A DNA stretch of 17,353 bases from Bacteroidales bacterium. Its GTDB lineage: Bacteria > Bacteroidota > Bacteroidia > Bacteroidales > Muribaculaceae. The notes under the pieces were generated by a model. The model was not told the origin of the DNA. It saw nothing but the letters and a program-made list of their open reading frames with translations, and did not search any database. Each line of letters opens with the position of its first letter. The first letter of the stretch is position 1. The stretch lies in NCBI GenBank assembly GCA_019420545.1, contig JAHZGZ010000250.1:1-17353 (forward strand). The letters are read 5' to 3'. This document shows, one piece after another, positions 8,117-16,209 of this stretch. Made by a program: the position numbers and the translations under genes.

Positions 8117-8974
8117 TTAGCCGTACTGGATAGTACCGTCGGGATTACGGTAGAGATCGAAGCTCTTCTCGTACTGATCCATGGCACGGAGGCTCATGCC
8201 CATCGAGGAGAAACCGCCATCGTGGAAGAGATTCTGCATCGTTACCTTGCGGGTAAGATCGCTGAACATCACAATGCAGTAGTTGGCACATTCGTCGGCG
8301 TCGGCATTTCCGAGGGGCGACATGCGGTTGGCGAAGTCCATCAGCGACGACATGCCCTTCACACCACTGCCGGCGGTAGTCTGTGTGGGCGACTGCGAGA
8401 TAGTGTTGATACGCACATGCTTTTCGCGGCCATAGATGTAGCCGAAGCTGCGTGCAATCGATTCAAGCAGAGCCTTGGCGTCGGCCATGTCGTTGTAGCC
8501 GAACATTGTGCGCTGTGCGGCTATATAGCTAAGCGCCACGATACTGCCGTAGTCGGCGATAGCATCGAGCTTTTTAGCCGACTGAATCATCTTGTGGAAC
8601 GATACGGCGGATATGTCGAGAGTCTTGTTGAGCAGATCGTAGTCAATATCATCGTAAAGACGTTTTTTACGTACGTTGGGCGACATACCGATCGAGTGGA
8701 GCACGAAGTCGATCTTGCCACCAAGCACCTCCATGGAGCGCTGGAATACCATTTCAAGATCTTCAACGTTGGTAGCATCGGCAGGAATAACCTCGGCGCC
8801 AAGCTTTTCGCCAAGCTGGCTTACCTCGCCCATTCTCACTGCCACAGGTGTGTTGGAAAGCGTGATCGTAGCACCCTCTTCTACGGCGCGCTCTGCAACT
8901 TTCCATGCAATACTCTTATCGTTGAGTGCGCCGAAGATGATACCGCGCTTTCCTTTCAGTAGATTGTAACTCAT
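8117..8974 (-). CDS. fabI: Enoyl-[acyl-carrier-protein] reductase (NADH type)
   Basis: 285 aa cytoplasmic enzyme that performs the last step of each round of type II fatty acid elongation, reducing trans-2-enoyl-ACP with NAD(P)H; it is the family targeted by triclosan. Rossmann nucleotide-binding start KGKRGIIFGALNDKSIAW (residues 7-24); VLHSIG at 91-96. The FabI catalytic set is present: Tyr150 (LSYIAAQR), Tyr160 and Lys167 in the YxxMxxxK spacing FGYNDMADAK. The segment SQSPTQTTAGSG is the counterpart of SAGPIRTLAASG in E. coli FabI. It is about 23 residues longer than E. coli FabI, mostly at the C-terminus (after FSSMGM), which seems normal for Bacteroidetes. It has a near-consensus promoter of its own. 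Confidence 0.95.
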   Translation of the reverse strand: MSYNLLKGKRGIIFGALNDKSIAWKVAERAVEEGATITLSNTPVAVRMGEVSQLGEKLGAEVIPADATNVEDLEMVFQRSMEVLGGKIDFVLHSIGMSPNVRKKRLYDDIDYDLLNKTLDISAVSFHKMIQSAKKLDAIADYGSIVALSYIAAQRTMFGYNDMADAKALLESIARSFGYIYGREKHVRINTISQSPTQTTAGSGVKGMSSLMDFANRMSPLGNADADECANYCIVMFSDLTRKVTMQNLFHDGGFSSMGMSLRAMDQYEKSFDLYRNPDGTIQYG

Positions 8975-9014
8975 AATAAATTTGAATATATACTTCTATT
9001 CTGTTTACGGGCTG

Positions 9015-9046
9015 CAAATTTACTAAAAAACCTTCATCCCCGCAAA
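9015..9046 (-). promoter_or_regulatory. Promoter of fabI with consensus -33 and -7 elements
   Basis: On the minus strand TTTG (9046-9043) and TAAATTTG (9022-9015) are separated by 20 nt, a full match to the Bacteroidetes -33/-7 promoter. The -7 element ends 40 nt before the fabI ATG. It is the best promoter in the window. Confidence 0.75.
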
Positions 9047-9067
9047 TCCTGATATAACCGGCATATT

Positions 9068-9081
9068 TTCAATCGATTGAA
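9068..9081. promoter_or_regulatory. 14-bp perfect palindrome upstream of the fabI promoter
   Basis: TTCAATCGATTGAA is its own reverse complement and begins 21 nt upstream of the fabI -33 element, where an operator could sit. A palindrome this long is expected about once by chance in 17 kb, so its function is only suggested. The rest of the 198-nt gap to the methyltransferase gene shows nothing clear beyond a weak 6-bp stem at 9093-9113. Confidence 0.3.
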
Positions 9082-9172
9082 GTTAATCAATCCGGGATAT
9101 AAAACCAATCCCGACAGTATCTACGCCGTCAAAATCGCGGCTCAAACGCGCGCAATAGATATCCCACTCCCG

Positions 9173-10378
9173 TTACTTTGCTTCGAGCATGATAAGAAGA
9201 TGGGCATCAGATACAACCGTCGCTCCCATAAGGCGCGGCGCCATGGCACCCTCTTTGGCGCGTAACTTACGCGACAACACATCGGTGGTCATCGGGAAAT
9301 TGCGCGTGGCAACCTGCATCCGAGGATACCTGCGAGGCAACTGTTTCAGTACCGAAGAAGCAAACGGCATGATCTCAATAATACGTCTCCCCTCGCCCGG
9401 AAAATCCGGCACAGGCTCTGCCGAGTAATACAAATGTGTATTGGGGTGAAGCTGCACAGTGCCGAAACGTTCCGACAGCAGACGCCATGGAGCCACTTTC
9501 ATCACGGCAGGCCACGGTTCGTAAAGCCATCCTCCCGCTTCAGGCACTCCATACACAGGCTCAGCCTCTGTCTCTTCACGCCGGGTAAATGAAAAATCGC
9601 CGTGCGGCGTGGCGGCATGGATGCATGGCTCCATATCAGATGCAGCAGCATCCGACACTGACAGATCACAGCGTGCCACAAGTTCTTTGCACTCGGTCGA
9701 GGTGCCGAGCGCCCAAAGGTCGGTTGTGCCGGGAAGTTCGCGCAACGTCTGGGTAACATCAAGCATCGGCGACATCTTTACGATAAGCATACGTGCTTTC
9801 CTGCGCAACAACGGAAACATTGCCACAACGTCGGGCTGACAGTCCGCGAGACCGAAAACACGGCCTCCGTTGGTGTCGCGCCGCGCCGGGTCGATGAAGA
9901 CCAGATCGAACGCACCGTCGGGCACCGCAGCCATATAATCACGACAGTCGGCACACACGGCATCGACCTCAACTCCCATGGCGCAGGAATTATGCCGGAG
10001 TGCGGCTGCTACCTCCGGATTCCGCTCTATGGCAGTGACACGCATGCCCTTTTCCCTTGCAATAGTCATTGCATCGACACCCAGGCCGGCAGTGAGATCT
10101 ACCACCGAACGCACACCGTCGGGAATCATTGTGGCATGCATGCTCGCCAGTTCGTCGCTCGTCGACTGCTCGCCAGACAGTGCCGTAGGAAAATAAAAAC
10201 GGCCACAAGCAACCTCACACGGCAATTTACGCCGATATTTGCGGCGGCACTCTATCTGCCTTACAGCATCGTCAATCCACGGTTCTCGTCCATGCCATGC
10301 CAGACGCAACTTCACAGGATCATCACCCTCATGCGCGGCGATCCACTCCCAGAAACGTTCATCGTCGAATACCTCCAT
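9173..10378 (-). CDS. Class I SAM-dependent methyltransferase with THUMP-like C-terminal domain
   Basis: 401 aa predicted cytoplasmic protein. The SAM-binding motif I is VVDLTAGLGVDA (92-103), followed by the acidic strand end AIERN (116-120). The motif IV position reads DLVFIDPARRD (158-168), a DPAR form known from this group of putative RNA methyltransferases. After the methyltransferase core (about 90-240), the C-terminal third, including LHPNTHLYYS and FPMTTDVLSRKL, fits the THUMP-like domain linked to it in Bacteroidetes. Substrate is unknown; RNA is likely given the THUMP-like domain. It starts 20 nt after the pgk terminator, with fabI next on the same strand. A near -7 element (AACTTTTG, 10397-10390) lies just upstream, so it may have a very short leader or use readthrough from pgk. 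Confidence 0.82.
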   Translation of the reverse strand: MEVFDDERFWEWIAAHEGDDPVKLRLAWHGREPWIDDAVRQIECRRKYRRKLPCEVACGRFYFPTALSGEQSTSDELASMHATMIPDGVRSVVDLTAGLGVDAMTIAREKGMRVTAIERNPEVAAALRHNSCAMGVEVDAVCADCRDYMAAVPDGAFDLVFIDPARRDTNGGRVFGLADCQPDVVAMFPLLRRKARMLIVKMSPMLDVTQTLRELPGTTDLWALGTSTECKELVARCDLSVSDAAASDMEPCIHAATPHGDFSFTRREETEAEPVYGVPEAGGWLYEPWPAVMKVAPWRLLSERFGTVQLHPNTHLYYSAEPVPDFPGEGRRIIEIMPFASSVLKQLPRRYPRMQVATRNFPMTTDVLSRKLRAKEGAMAPRLMGATVVSDAHLLIMLEAK

Positions 10379-10397
10379 TCTTTGACACTCAAAAGTT

Positions 10398-10426
10398 AAA
10401 AAGGCACCGGGGGATAGCCCGATGCC
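10398..10426 (-). terminator. Intrinsic terminator after pgk
   Basis: On the minus strand a 9-bp stem with one G-U pair (arms 10426-10418 and 10411-10403) and a six-base loop is followed directly by TTTTT (10402-10398). It starts 35 nt after the pgk stop and ends 20 nt before the methyltransferase ATG. Confidence 0.85.
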
Positions 10427-10460
10427 CTATGATGACTGTATATTACGTTTTATATACGCA

Positions 10461-11711
10461 TTAGCCCTTGATTGCAGCTACGCCGGGGAGCACCTTGCCC
10501 TCGATAGCCTCGAGAAGAGCGCCGCCGCCGGTAGATACGTAGCTTACCTGATCGGCCAGACCGAACTTGTTGACACAAGCCACGGAGTCACCGCCGCCTA
10601 CGAGCGAGAAAGCACCGTTTTCAGTAGCCTTCACGATTGCGTCGGCGATTGCGCGCGAGCCGGCAGTGAAGTTGTCGAACTCAAACACACCTGCGGGGCC
10701 GTTCCAAAGAATGGTCTTGGAGGGCTCGATAGCGGCAGCAAAAGCCTTGCGGGTCTCGGGACCTGCATCAAGACCTTCCCATCCGTCGGGTATATCGTTG
10801 GCGGGGCATACCATAGTCTTGGCATCGTTGCTGAATGCATCAGCGGCAATGCAGTCGGTACCGAGGATAAGGTTTACGCCCTTCTCCTTGGCCTTCTTGA
10901 TGATGTCGAGAGCGAGATCGAGTTTGTCGTCCTCCACGATGGAGTTGCCGATCTTGCCACCCTGGGCCTTTGCGAATGTGTAGGTCATACCGCCGCAGAG
11001 GATAAGATTGTCAACCTTGTCCATGAGGTTCTCGATGATACCGATCTTTGTCGATACCTTCGAGCCGCCCATGATGGCGGTGAACGGGCGCTTGATGTCG
11101 CTGAGGATATTGTCGACAGCCTTTACTTCCTTCTCCATGAGGTAGCCGAGCATTTTGTTGTCGGCGTCGAAGTAGTCGGCGATAACGGCTGTGGAGGCAT
11201 GCTTGCGGTGAGCTGTACCGAATGCGTCGTTTACATAAACGTCGGCATAGCTGGCGAGAGTCTTGGCGAACTCCTTCTGGCGAGCTTTCATCTCCTTCTT
11301 GGCATCCTCGTAGGCGGGATCGGTCTTCTCGATGCCCACGGGCTTGCCCTCCTCCTCGGGATAGAAGCGGAGGTTCTCAAGCAGAAGCACCTCACCGGGC
11401 TTGAGGCTGGCGGCTGCCTCGGCAGCGTTGGCGCAGTCGGGAGCGAATTTTACATCAGCGCCGAGAGCCTTGGCCACGGCATCCTTGATCTGCGACAGAG
11501 AGAACTTGGGATTTACCTTGCCTTTGGGCTTGCCCATATGCGACATGATGATAAGGCTGCCACCGTCGTTAAGAATCTTCTTGAGAGTGGGAAGGGCGCC
11601 GCGGATGCGGGTATCGTCGGTAATATTACCGTTTTCGTCCAGAGGCACATTGAAGTCCACGCGAACGATGGCCTTCTTGCCATTGAAATTGTAATTGTCG
11701 ATAGTTGCCAT
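10461..11711 (-). CDS. pgk: Phosphoglycerate kinase
   Basis: 416 aa cytoplasmic glycolytic enzyme; transfers phosphate between 1,3-bisphosphoglycerate and ADP to give 3-phosphoglycerate and ATP. Substrate-side motifs are in order: RVDFNVP (17-23), DDTRIR (32-37), SHMGKPKG (57-64), LLLENLRFYPEEE and NDAFGTAHR. The nucleotide-side C-terminal domain has GGSKVSTKIG, WNGPAGVFE, GGGDS and the glycine-rich end STGGGALLEAIEGK. Length and motifs are those of a complete bacterial PGK; nothing is missing. It is a single-gene unit with its own -7 element and terminator, separated from pyrF by 139 nt. Strong codon bias leaves a long open frame on the opposite strand, taken as a shadow. Confidence 0.97.
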   Translation of the reverse strand: MATIDNYNFNGKKAIVRVDFNVPLDENGNITDDTRIRGALPTLKKILNDGGSLIIMSHMGKPKGKVNPKFSLSQIKDAVAKALGADVKFAPDCANAAEAAASLKPGEVLLLENLRFYPEEEGKPVGIEKTDPAYEDAKKEMKARQKEFAKTLASYADVYVNDAFGTAHRKHASTAVIADYFDADNKMLGYLMEKEVKAVDNILSDIKRPFTAIMGGSKVSTKIGIIENLMDKVDNLILCGGMTYTFAKAQGGKIGNSIVEDDKLDLALDIIKKAKEKGVNLILGTDCIAADAFSNDAKTMVCPANDIPDGWEGLDAGPETRKAFAAAIEPSKTILWNGPAGVFEFDNFTAGSRAIADAIVKATENGAFSLVGGGDSVACVNKFGLADQVSYVSTGGGALLEAIEGKVLPGVAAIKG

Positions 11712-11753
11712 TTCGTTTATTGTTGGTTAAGTAAAATCACAGTATTGTGTCGG

Positions 11754-11761
11754 CAAAGATA
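11754..11761 (-). promoter_or_regulatory. -7 promoter element for pgk
   Basis: TATCTTTG on the minus strand (11761-11754) matches TAnnTTTG and ends 42 nt before the pgk ATG. No -33 TTTG at the expected distance. No clear terminator for pyrF was found in this 139-nt gap. Confidence 0.6.
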
Positions 11762-11850
11762 ATTGAAATTTTTGATACTTACACCCATAAATATGGTTAA
11801 CTATCTTTACCGACATATAATTCCTTATATCTCAATCACACTTGCGCACC

Positions 11851-12684
11851 TCAGCCGATGATGCCGTGCTCTTTGAGGAGTCCGGCCATCTGGTCGCGCA
11901 GCTTTGCGGCCTCGTGTCCGGCGGCAGCAGCGAAATCTTCGCCCGTCGACGCATAGATGATGCCGCGCGAAGAGTTTACGAGCAGTCCGCAATCTTTGGT
12001 CATGCCATACTTCACCACCTCCTCGAGGCTTCCGCCCTGAGCACCGACACCGGGCACAAGCAGGAAGTTGTCGGGGGCGACAGCGCGGATATCTTCGAAC
12101 ATCTTGCCCTGCGTCGCACCCACAACATACATCAGCTCGTCGGCCGTGGCCCACTTCTGCGAGGTGAGTATAACGTTCTCAAACAGACGGCGCCCCTCCT
12201 CGTCGCGGATAAGCTGGAAGTCGTGGCTCCCCTTGTTGGAGGTAAGGGCAAGCAGCACGACCCATTTGCCGGGATAGCCGAGGAACGGCGTCACGCTGTC
12301 CTCGCCCATATAGGGAGCAACGGTGACGGCGTCGGCCTGAAGATGCTCGAACACGCCGCGCGCATAAAGCTTCGACGTGTTGCCGATGTCGCCGCGCTTG
12401 GCATCGGCGATCACAAACTGGTCGGGATAGTTCTCCTTGATGTACTTTACTGTCTCTTCGAGTGCGATCCAGCCCTCCACTCCCATGCTCTCGAAGAAAG
12501 CGAGATTGGGCTTGAACGCCACGCAATAGGGAGCGGTAGCGTCGACAATCGCCTTGCAGAAAGCAAACAGGGGATTATCCTCGCGAAGCAGATGCTCCGG
12601 AATCTTCTTGATATCGGGGTCAAGTCCTACGCAAAGAAACGAACCCTTGCGCTTGATGTTTTCAATTAAATTTTCGCGTTTCAT
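11851..12684 (-). CDS. pyrF: Orotidine 5'-phosphate decarboxylase
   Basis: 277 aa enzyme of the last step of de novo UMP synthesis, converting OMP to UMP and CO2 in the cytoplasm. The TIM-barrel active site is clear: CVGLDPD (18-24), AFKPN (56-60) and ADAKRGDIGNT (93-103) with Asp94, Lys96 and Asp99. PGVGAQGG and NSSRGIIYAS provide the phosphate-binding loops. Length and motif form fit the longer (type 2) OMP decarboxylase group. The ATG overlaps the stop of the DUF4153 gene by one base (TAATG), which suggests translational coupling in a prfA-DUF4153-pyrF operon. Confidence 0.95.
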   Translation of the reverse strand: MKRENLIENIKRKGSFLCVGLDPDIKKIPEHLLREDNPLFAFCKAIVDATAPYCVAFKPNLAFFESMGVEGWIALEETVKYIKENYPDQFVIADAKRGDIGNTSKLYARGVFEHLQADAVTVAPYMGEDSVTPFLGYPGKWVVLLALTSNKGSHDFQLIRDEEGRRLFENVILTSQKWATADELMYVVGATQGKMFEDIRAVAPDNFLLVPGVGAQGGSLEEVVKYGMTKDCGLLVNSSRGIIYASTGEDFAAAAGHEAAKLRDQMAGLLKEHGIIG

Positions 12685-14369
12685 TATCTTGAATTTGATT
12701 TTTTGTCAAGTACATATCCTGTTACTCTCGCCTTAACTGCATAACACTGGCCGTTAATAGAGTCATTATATTCTTTTGCAAAACCTTTCACTCCAGTTAC
12801 CAGCAGACATTTGTCCGCAACACCGGGCACTTTCACAACAACCGGACGCATCGGTACAAGATCGCTCGTTTTCAGCAGACTGTCGATATTCAAGCGTCCG
12901 CGAGCACCCGAAACGCCTACCGATATACGGCCAAGATTATCAGGGATTACTCCGTTTATTGTACATTCAAAGTCCCGGAATCCGGTAACTCCCTCGGGCA
13001 ACTCCGTCGGACCGTCATCTGCCGGCTGATACGAAAACACACTGAGCCTATTACCACCTTTGCCCGGTTCCGGTATCTCGTTAAGTTCATTGTGCAATGA
13101 GTCCATTTTCTCCGACGCAGTCCCTACCTCATTATATTCCTCATTGTGAATGGTTTCAACCGGGTTCTCACGCATAAGATTTTCACCGAGGACAGTAAGA
13201 TTAAAGCCGGGTATGCATGACACCGCAACCATGGCTATGGCAAACGACACGGGTATCCAATTTATATGACGGCAACGGTCAATGACAAGACCGACCATTA
13301 CTACGTAGCACCATATGTTGAATGTAAGCGCATAGAGGCGATCGGGAGTAAATCCGTATTCATTGATACGATAACCTATTCCCACACTCATAAGTACCAG
13401 CAACGGAATAGTCAGAGCCGGAATAACTATTTTCACCTGGAAACTGATAGGCTTCAACTTATCGGGTGTAAGAGGCCACAGAAAAAACTCGACTATAAGT
13501 ACCTCCGCCACAAGTATTACAACAGGTATTGTAACATACCCCTCAGGCAATTCCAAGGTAAAAAGTATCTTCAATGCATACCCGTAGAGCACAGCCATAT
13601 AAAGACCAAGCAACGGTAACAGCAAGTATTTTCCTAATACTTCTACAATGCGTAAATTTTTTTCAAAAATATCGATATTGTACTGTTTCGGAATTCGTGA
13701 TGCAAATATAAAGTAGGTCAACGACATTGTGACCGTGACCGCACTACTGAATAATGCACTTATCACCGGACTACCGCCGAAAAGTTTCAGACTATATAAT
13801 GCACTGACAGCGATAATCATCAACATAAATGCAATCCAGGCTATATTACCGATCAGTGTAGCAATAAATCCGGAAATCATCTGTCGGAAGGTATATATCC
13901 ATTCTTTAAGTTGTCCCCTTTCCGACGGGACAAAGAACACGGCTATAAACGATGCCGACAAGGCTGCCGCATGTCCCATTGTCTCTGCCTCATTGCATGA
14001 ACGTCCAAGATTCAACAGATATAAAAAATCACATAAGATTATCACATTCAATATCACCTGACTCAATATTGCCAGATAACGTGCGTTGTCTCCCGTAGGT
14101 TCATAGCACTCACACCACAGGTATAAGGCAAGAGTTGCTGTCGCGCCGAAAACCGTAGAATATACATATGCGCCGTCGACATTGCCATTCCATATGATTA
14201 TATTCACAACGATGATACCAAGTACAAAATATAATATCGATATGGGAAACCGGGCAAACGCTTCTTCCAAAGCATGCATCAGACGAGGAATCGAATAACG
14301 ATTCTTCAAACTATTGTTTTTTACCGGTACTGGTGGCGGCGTCACATTATTTGTGGGAGAGATTTCCAT
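12684..14369 (-). CDS. DUF4153 family multi-pass membrane protein
   Basis: 561 aa. A short proline-rich N-terminus is followed by about ten hydrophobic segments between residues 40 and 395, among them SILYFVLGIIVVNIIIW and WIAFMLMIIAVSALY. YGFTPDRLYAL in the late membrane part is the region I recognise from DUF4153 proteins common in Bacteroidetes; their function is unknown. The last 165 or so residues form a soluble domain after a charged linker (EKMDSLHNELNEIPEPGKGG). It lies 11 nt after prfA and overlaps pyrF by one base, so it is co-transcribed with them. Its base composition is visibly more A+T-rich than prfA and pyrF around it (for example 13621-13680), which would fit a later insertion between two housekeeping genes. 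Confidence 0.8.
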   Translation of the reverse strand: MEISPTNNVTPPPVPVKNNSLKNRYSIPRLMHALEEAFARFPISILYFVLGIIVVNIIIWNGNVDGAYVYSTVFGATATLALYLWCECYEPTGDNARYLAILSQVILNVIILCDFLYLLNLGRSCNEAETMGHAAALSASFIAVFFVPSERGQLKEWIYTFRQMISGFIATLIGNIAWIAFMLMIIAVSALYSLKLFGGSPVISALFSSAVTVTMSLTYFIFASRIPKQYNIDIFEKNLRIVEVLGKYLLLPLLGLYMAVLYGYALKILFTLELPEGYVTIPVVILVAEVLIVEFFLWPLTPDKLKPISFQVKIVIPALTIPLLVLMSVGIGYRINEYGFTPDRLYALTFNIWCYVVMVGLVIDRCRHINWIPVSFAIAMVAVSCIPGFNLTVLGENLMRENPVETIHNEEYNEVGTASEKMDSLHNELNEIPEPGKGGNRLSVFSYQPADDGPTELPEGVTGFRDFECTINGVIPDNLGRISVGVSGARGRLNIDSLLKTSDLVPMRPVVVKVPGVADKCLLVTGVKGFAKEYNDSINGQCYAVKARVTGYVLDKKSNSR

Positions 14370-14380
14370 AAAGCGCTATA

Positions 14381-15490
14381 TTAGAGTTCGCTGGCTTTCA
14401 GTTTCTCGGCGTTTTCGGCCACGATGAGATGGTCGATGCAGTCCTGGATGTCACCGTCCATGAAGGCGGAAAGGTTGTAGATGGTGTAGTTTATGCGATG
14501 ATCGGTGATGCGCCCCTGGGGATAGTTGTAGGTGCGTATCTTCGCCGAGCGGTCGCCGGTCGACACCATTGTCTTGCGCCGCGAGGCTATGTCGTCGAGA
14601 TATTTCTGATGTTCTTTGTCATAGATGAATGTGCGCAGGCGGCTCAGAGCACGCTCCTTGTTCTTGGGCTGGTCGCGCGTCTCGGTACACTCAATGAGTA
14701 TCTCCTCGGTGACGCCTGTGTTGGGGTTGCGCCACATATAGCGCAGGCGCACACCCGACTCGACCTTGTTGACGTTCTGACCGCCGGCACCTCCCGAGCG
14801 GAACGTATCCCACTTGATTTCGCCCTCGTTGATCTCGATGTCGAACTCCTCGGCCTCGGGGAGCACAGCGACTGTTGCGGCGGAAGTATGCACGCGCCCC
14901 TGAGTCTCCGTGGCCGGTACACGCTGCACACGGTGAACGCCCGATTCGTATTTCAAGATACCGTAGACACCTTCGCCTGTCACGGAGAATACAATCTCCT
15001 TGAAGCCACCGGCGGCGCCCTCACTGAAACCGCTTACGGCGCACTGCCACCCTTTCGACTCGCAGTATTTGGTGTACATCTTGTAGAGATCCCCGGCAAA
15101 GATGGCGGCTTCGTCGCCACCCGTACCGCCGCGTATCTCCACGATGGCGTTCTTGCCGTCCTCGGGATCAGCCGGCACGAGGAGCAGCTTTATCTCCTCC
15201 TCCATAGCCGGAAGTTTGGCCGTGGCCTCGTCAAGCTCATCCTTGGCCATGGCGCGCAGCTCTTCGTCGGTCTCCGACGCAAGCACCTCATGGGCCTCGG
15301 CAATATTGTCGAGGGCCGTACGGTAGGCGCGCGTGGCTTTGGTGAGACGTTCGAGATCCTTATATTCCTTGGTGAGCTTCACATAGCGCTTCATATCGGC
15401 AATCACCGAGGGGTCGGTAATGAGCAGGCTCACCTCCTCAAACCTCGCCTCTATGCCGTCGAGACGCGACAACAGACTGTTTTCGGCCAT
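14381..15490 (-). CDS. prfA: Peptide chain release factor 1
   Basis: 369 aa class I release factor that reads UAA and UAG and triggers peptide release on the ribosome. The codon-reading tripeptide is Pro-Ala-Thr (192-194 in HRVQRVPATETQGR), the RF1 form; RF2 would have SPF and usually a programmed frameshift, which is absent. The catalytic GGQ is at 236-238 (FRSGGAGGQNVNKVES), with the usual Gln238. N-terminal coiled-coil domain is about 1-110, and GGTGGDEAAIFAGDL at 121-135. Its own -7 element precedes it, and it leads the operon with the DUF4153 gene and pyrF. The start at 15490 gives the expected N-terminus. Confidence 0.96.
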   Translation of the reverse strand: MAENSLLSRLDGIEARFEEVSLLITDPSVIADMKRYVKLTKEYKDLERLTKATRAYRTALDNIAEAHEVLASETDEELRAMAKDELDEATAKLPAMEEEIKLLLVPADPEDGKNAIVEIRGGTGGDEAAIFAGDLYKMYTKYCESKGWQCAVSGFSEGAAGGFKEIVFSVTGEGVYGILKYESGVHRVQRVPATETQGRVHTSAATVAVLPEAEEFDIEINEGEIKWDTFRSGGAGGQNVNKVESGVRLRYMWRNPNTGVTEEILIECTETRDQPKNKERALSRLRTFIYDKEHQKYLDDIASRRKTMVSTGDRSAKIRTYNYPQGRITDHRINYTIYNLSAFMDGDIQDCIDHLIVAENAEKLKASEL

Positions 15491-15534
15491 TTACTCTATC
15501 TATTCTATTGTATAATGAGTTTACTTCTTTTCCG

Positions 15535-15542
15535 CAAAATTA
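15535..15542 (-). promoter_or_regulatory. -7 promoter element for the prfA operon
   Basis: TAATTTTG on the minus strand (15542-15535) matches TAnnTTTG and ends 44 nt before the prfA ATG. It touches the T-run of the upstream terminator, so the two operons are packed end to end. Confidence 0.6.
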
Positions 15543-15543
15543 C

Positions 15544-15576
15544 AAAAAATCTCCCACAGCGCCGCAGCCGCAGGAG
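15544..15576 (-). terminator. Intrinsic terminator of the prenyltransferase-phosphatase operon
   Basis: On the minus strand a 10-bp stem (15576-15567 with 15560-15551, three G-U pairs) closes a six-base loop and is followed by A then six T (15549-15544). It begins 9 nt after the HAD stop codon. Confidence 0.75.
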
Positions 15577-15585
15577 GATATTATG

Positions 15586-16209
15586 CTACCTGACCATCGT
15601 AGGATATTGTGCCATAGCAAGCATTTCCGCATCGCCCGATGAATTGCCGAAAGCATATACCGTGCGACAGTCCACATCTGGAAAAGCTGCATGAATACGG
15701 CGTGGTTTCTCTGCTCCCTTACAGTTCGGCGACAAAAATCGCCCGGTCAGCCTGTTATCGGCACCGACCTCCGGGCGGGTTGTCAGATAGGTTATCCCTT
15801 TCTCATCTTCAAAGAAAGGCTCGACCCACTCCTGCATGCTTGCGGAAACAATAGCCACCACACAATCGCGGTCTGCAATAAATTCTTTCAGCCGTGTCAC
15901 GATATCAGTGCGAAGAATGCTGCCTCTCGCTCGCTGCGCAAACCTACGCGCTGCGGAACGGAAATCATCGTAATCCATACCCTTAAAACAGGCGCCAAAC
16001 AGAGCCTCCTTAGCCTTCTGAGTATTGCAAAGATGTAATGCTTTTCCTGCCAGCCATGGCAACGCCTTTATGACCGAAAGGAGAAAGCCGCCACGGCCAC
16101 ACACAGAAACCATAAACGGCACCATCGTGTCACGATATGTCAACGTCCCGTCGAAGTCAAAGAATGCAGCTTTACCACATCCCCTATCCTTGCCAATCTC
16201 AGCCATCAT
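15586..16209 (-). CDS. HAD-IB family phosphatase, probable partner of the UbiA prenyltransferase
   Basis: 207 aa soluble hydrolase with all four HAD motifs: FFDFDGTLT with nucleophile Asp18 and acid/base Asp20, AIVSAS (Ser122), CKGAEK (Lys164), and FGNSSGDAEML (Asp193). A helical cap lies between motifs I and II (about 30-110), as in the SerB-like IB group. The ATG at 16209 overlaps the stop of the UbiA gene by one base (TGATG); an ATG just after it (16206) is equally possible, while the longer frame from 16260 would run into the upstream gene. From the context, it may remove the 5-phosphate from polyprenyl-phosphoryl-5-phosphoribose; a phosphoserine phosphatase role is less likely here. Confidence 0.82.
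   Translation of the reverse strand: MMAEIGKDRGCGKAAFFDFDGTLTYRDTMVPFMVSVCGRGGFLLSVIKALPWLAGKALHLCNTQKAKEALFGACFKGMDYDDFRSAARRFAQRARGSILRTDIVTRLKEFIADRDCVVAIVSASMQEWVEPFFEDEKGITYLTTRPEVGADNRLTGRFLSPNCKGAEKPRRIHAAFPDVDCRTVYAFGNSSGDAEMLAMAQYPTMVR

Noticed and set aside
9093..9113. Short hairpin downstream of the methyltransferase gene
   Set aside because: Only a 6-bp stem with a 9-nt loop and no T-tract; too weak to call a terminator.
10422..11762. 446-codon open frame on the plus strand, opposite pgk
   Set aside because: It is fully antisense to an intact pgk, resembles no known family, and is explained by strong codon bias that removes stops on the opposite strand.
14429..15694. 421-codon open frame opposite prfA, and similar ones opposite pyrF (11842-12669), fabI (8222-8962) and the caspase gene (1548-2663)
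   Set aside because: All mirror confident genes, have compositionally odd translations and no promoter or family support.
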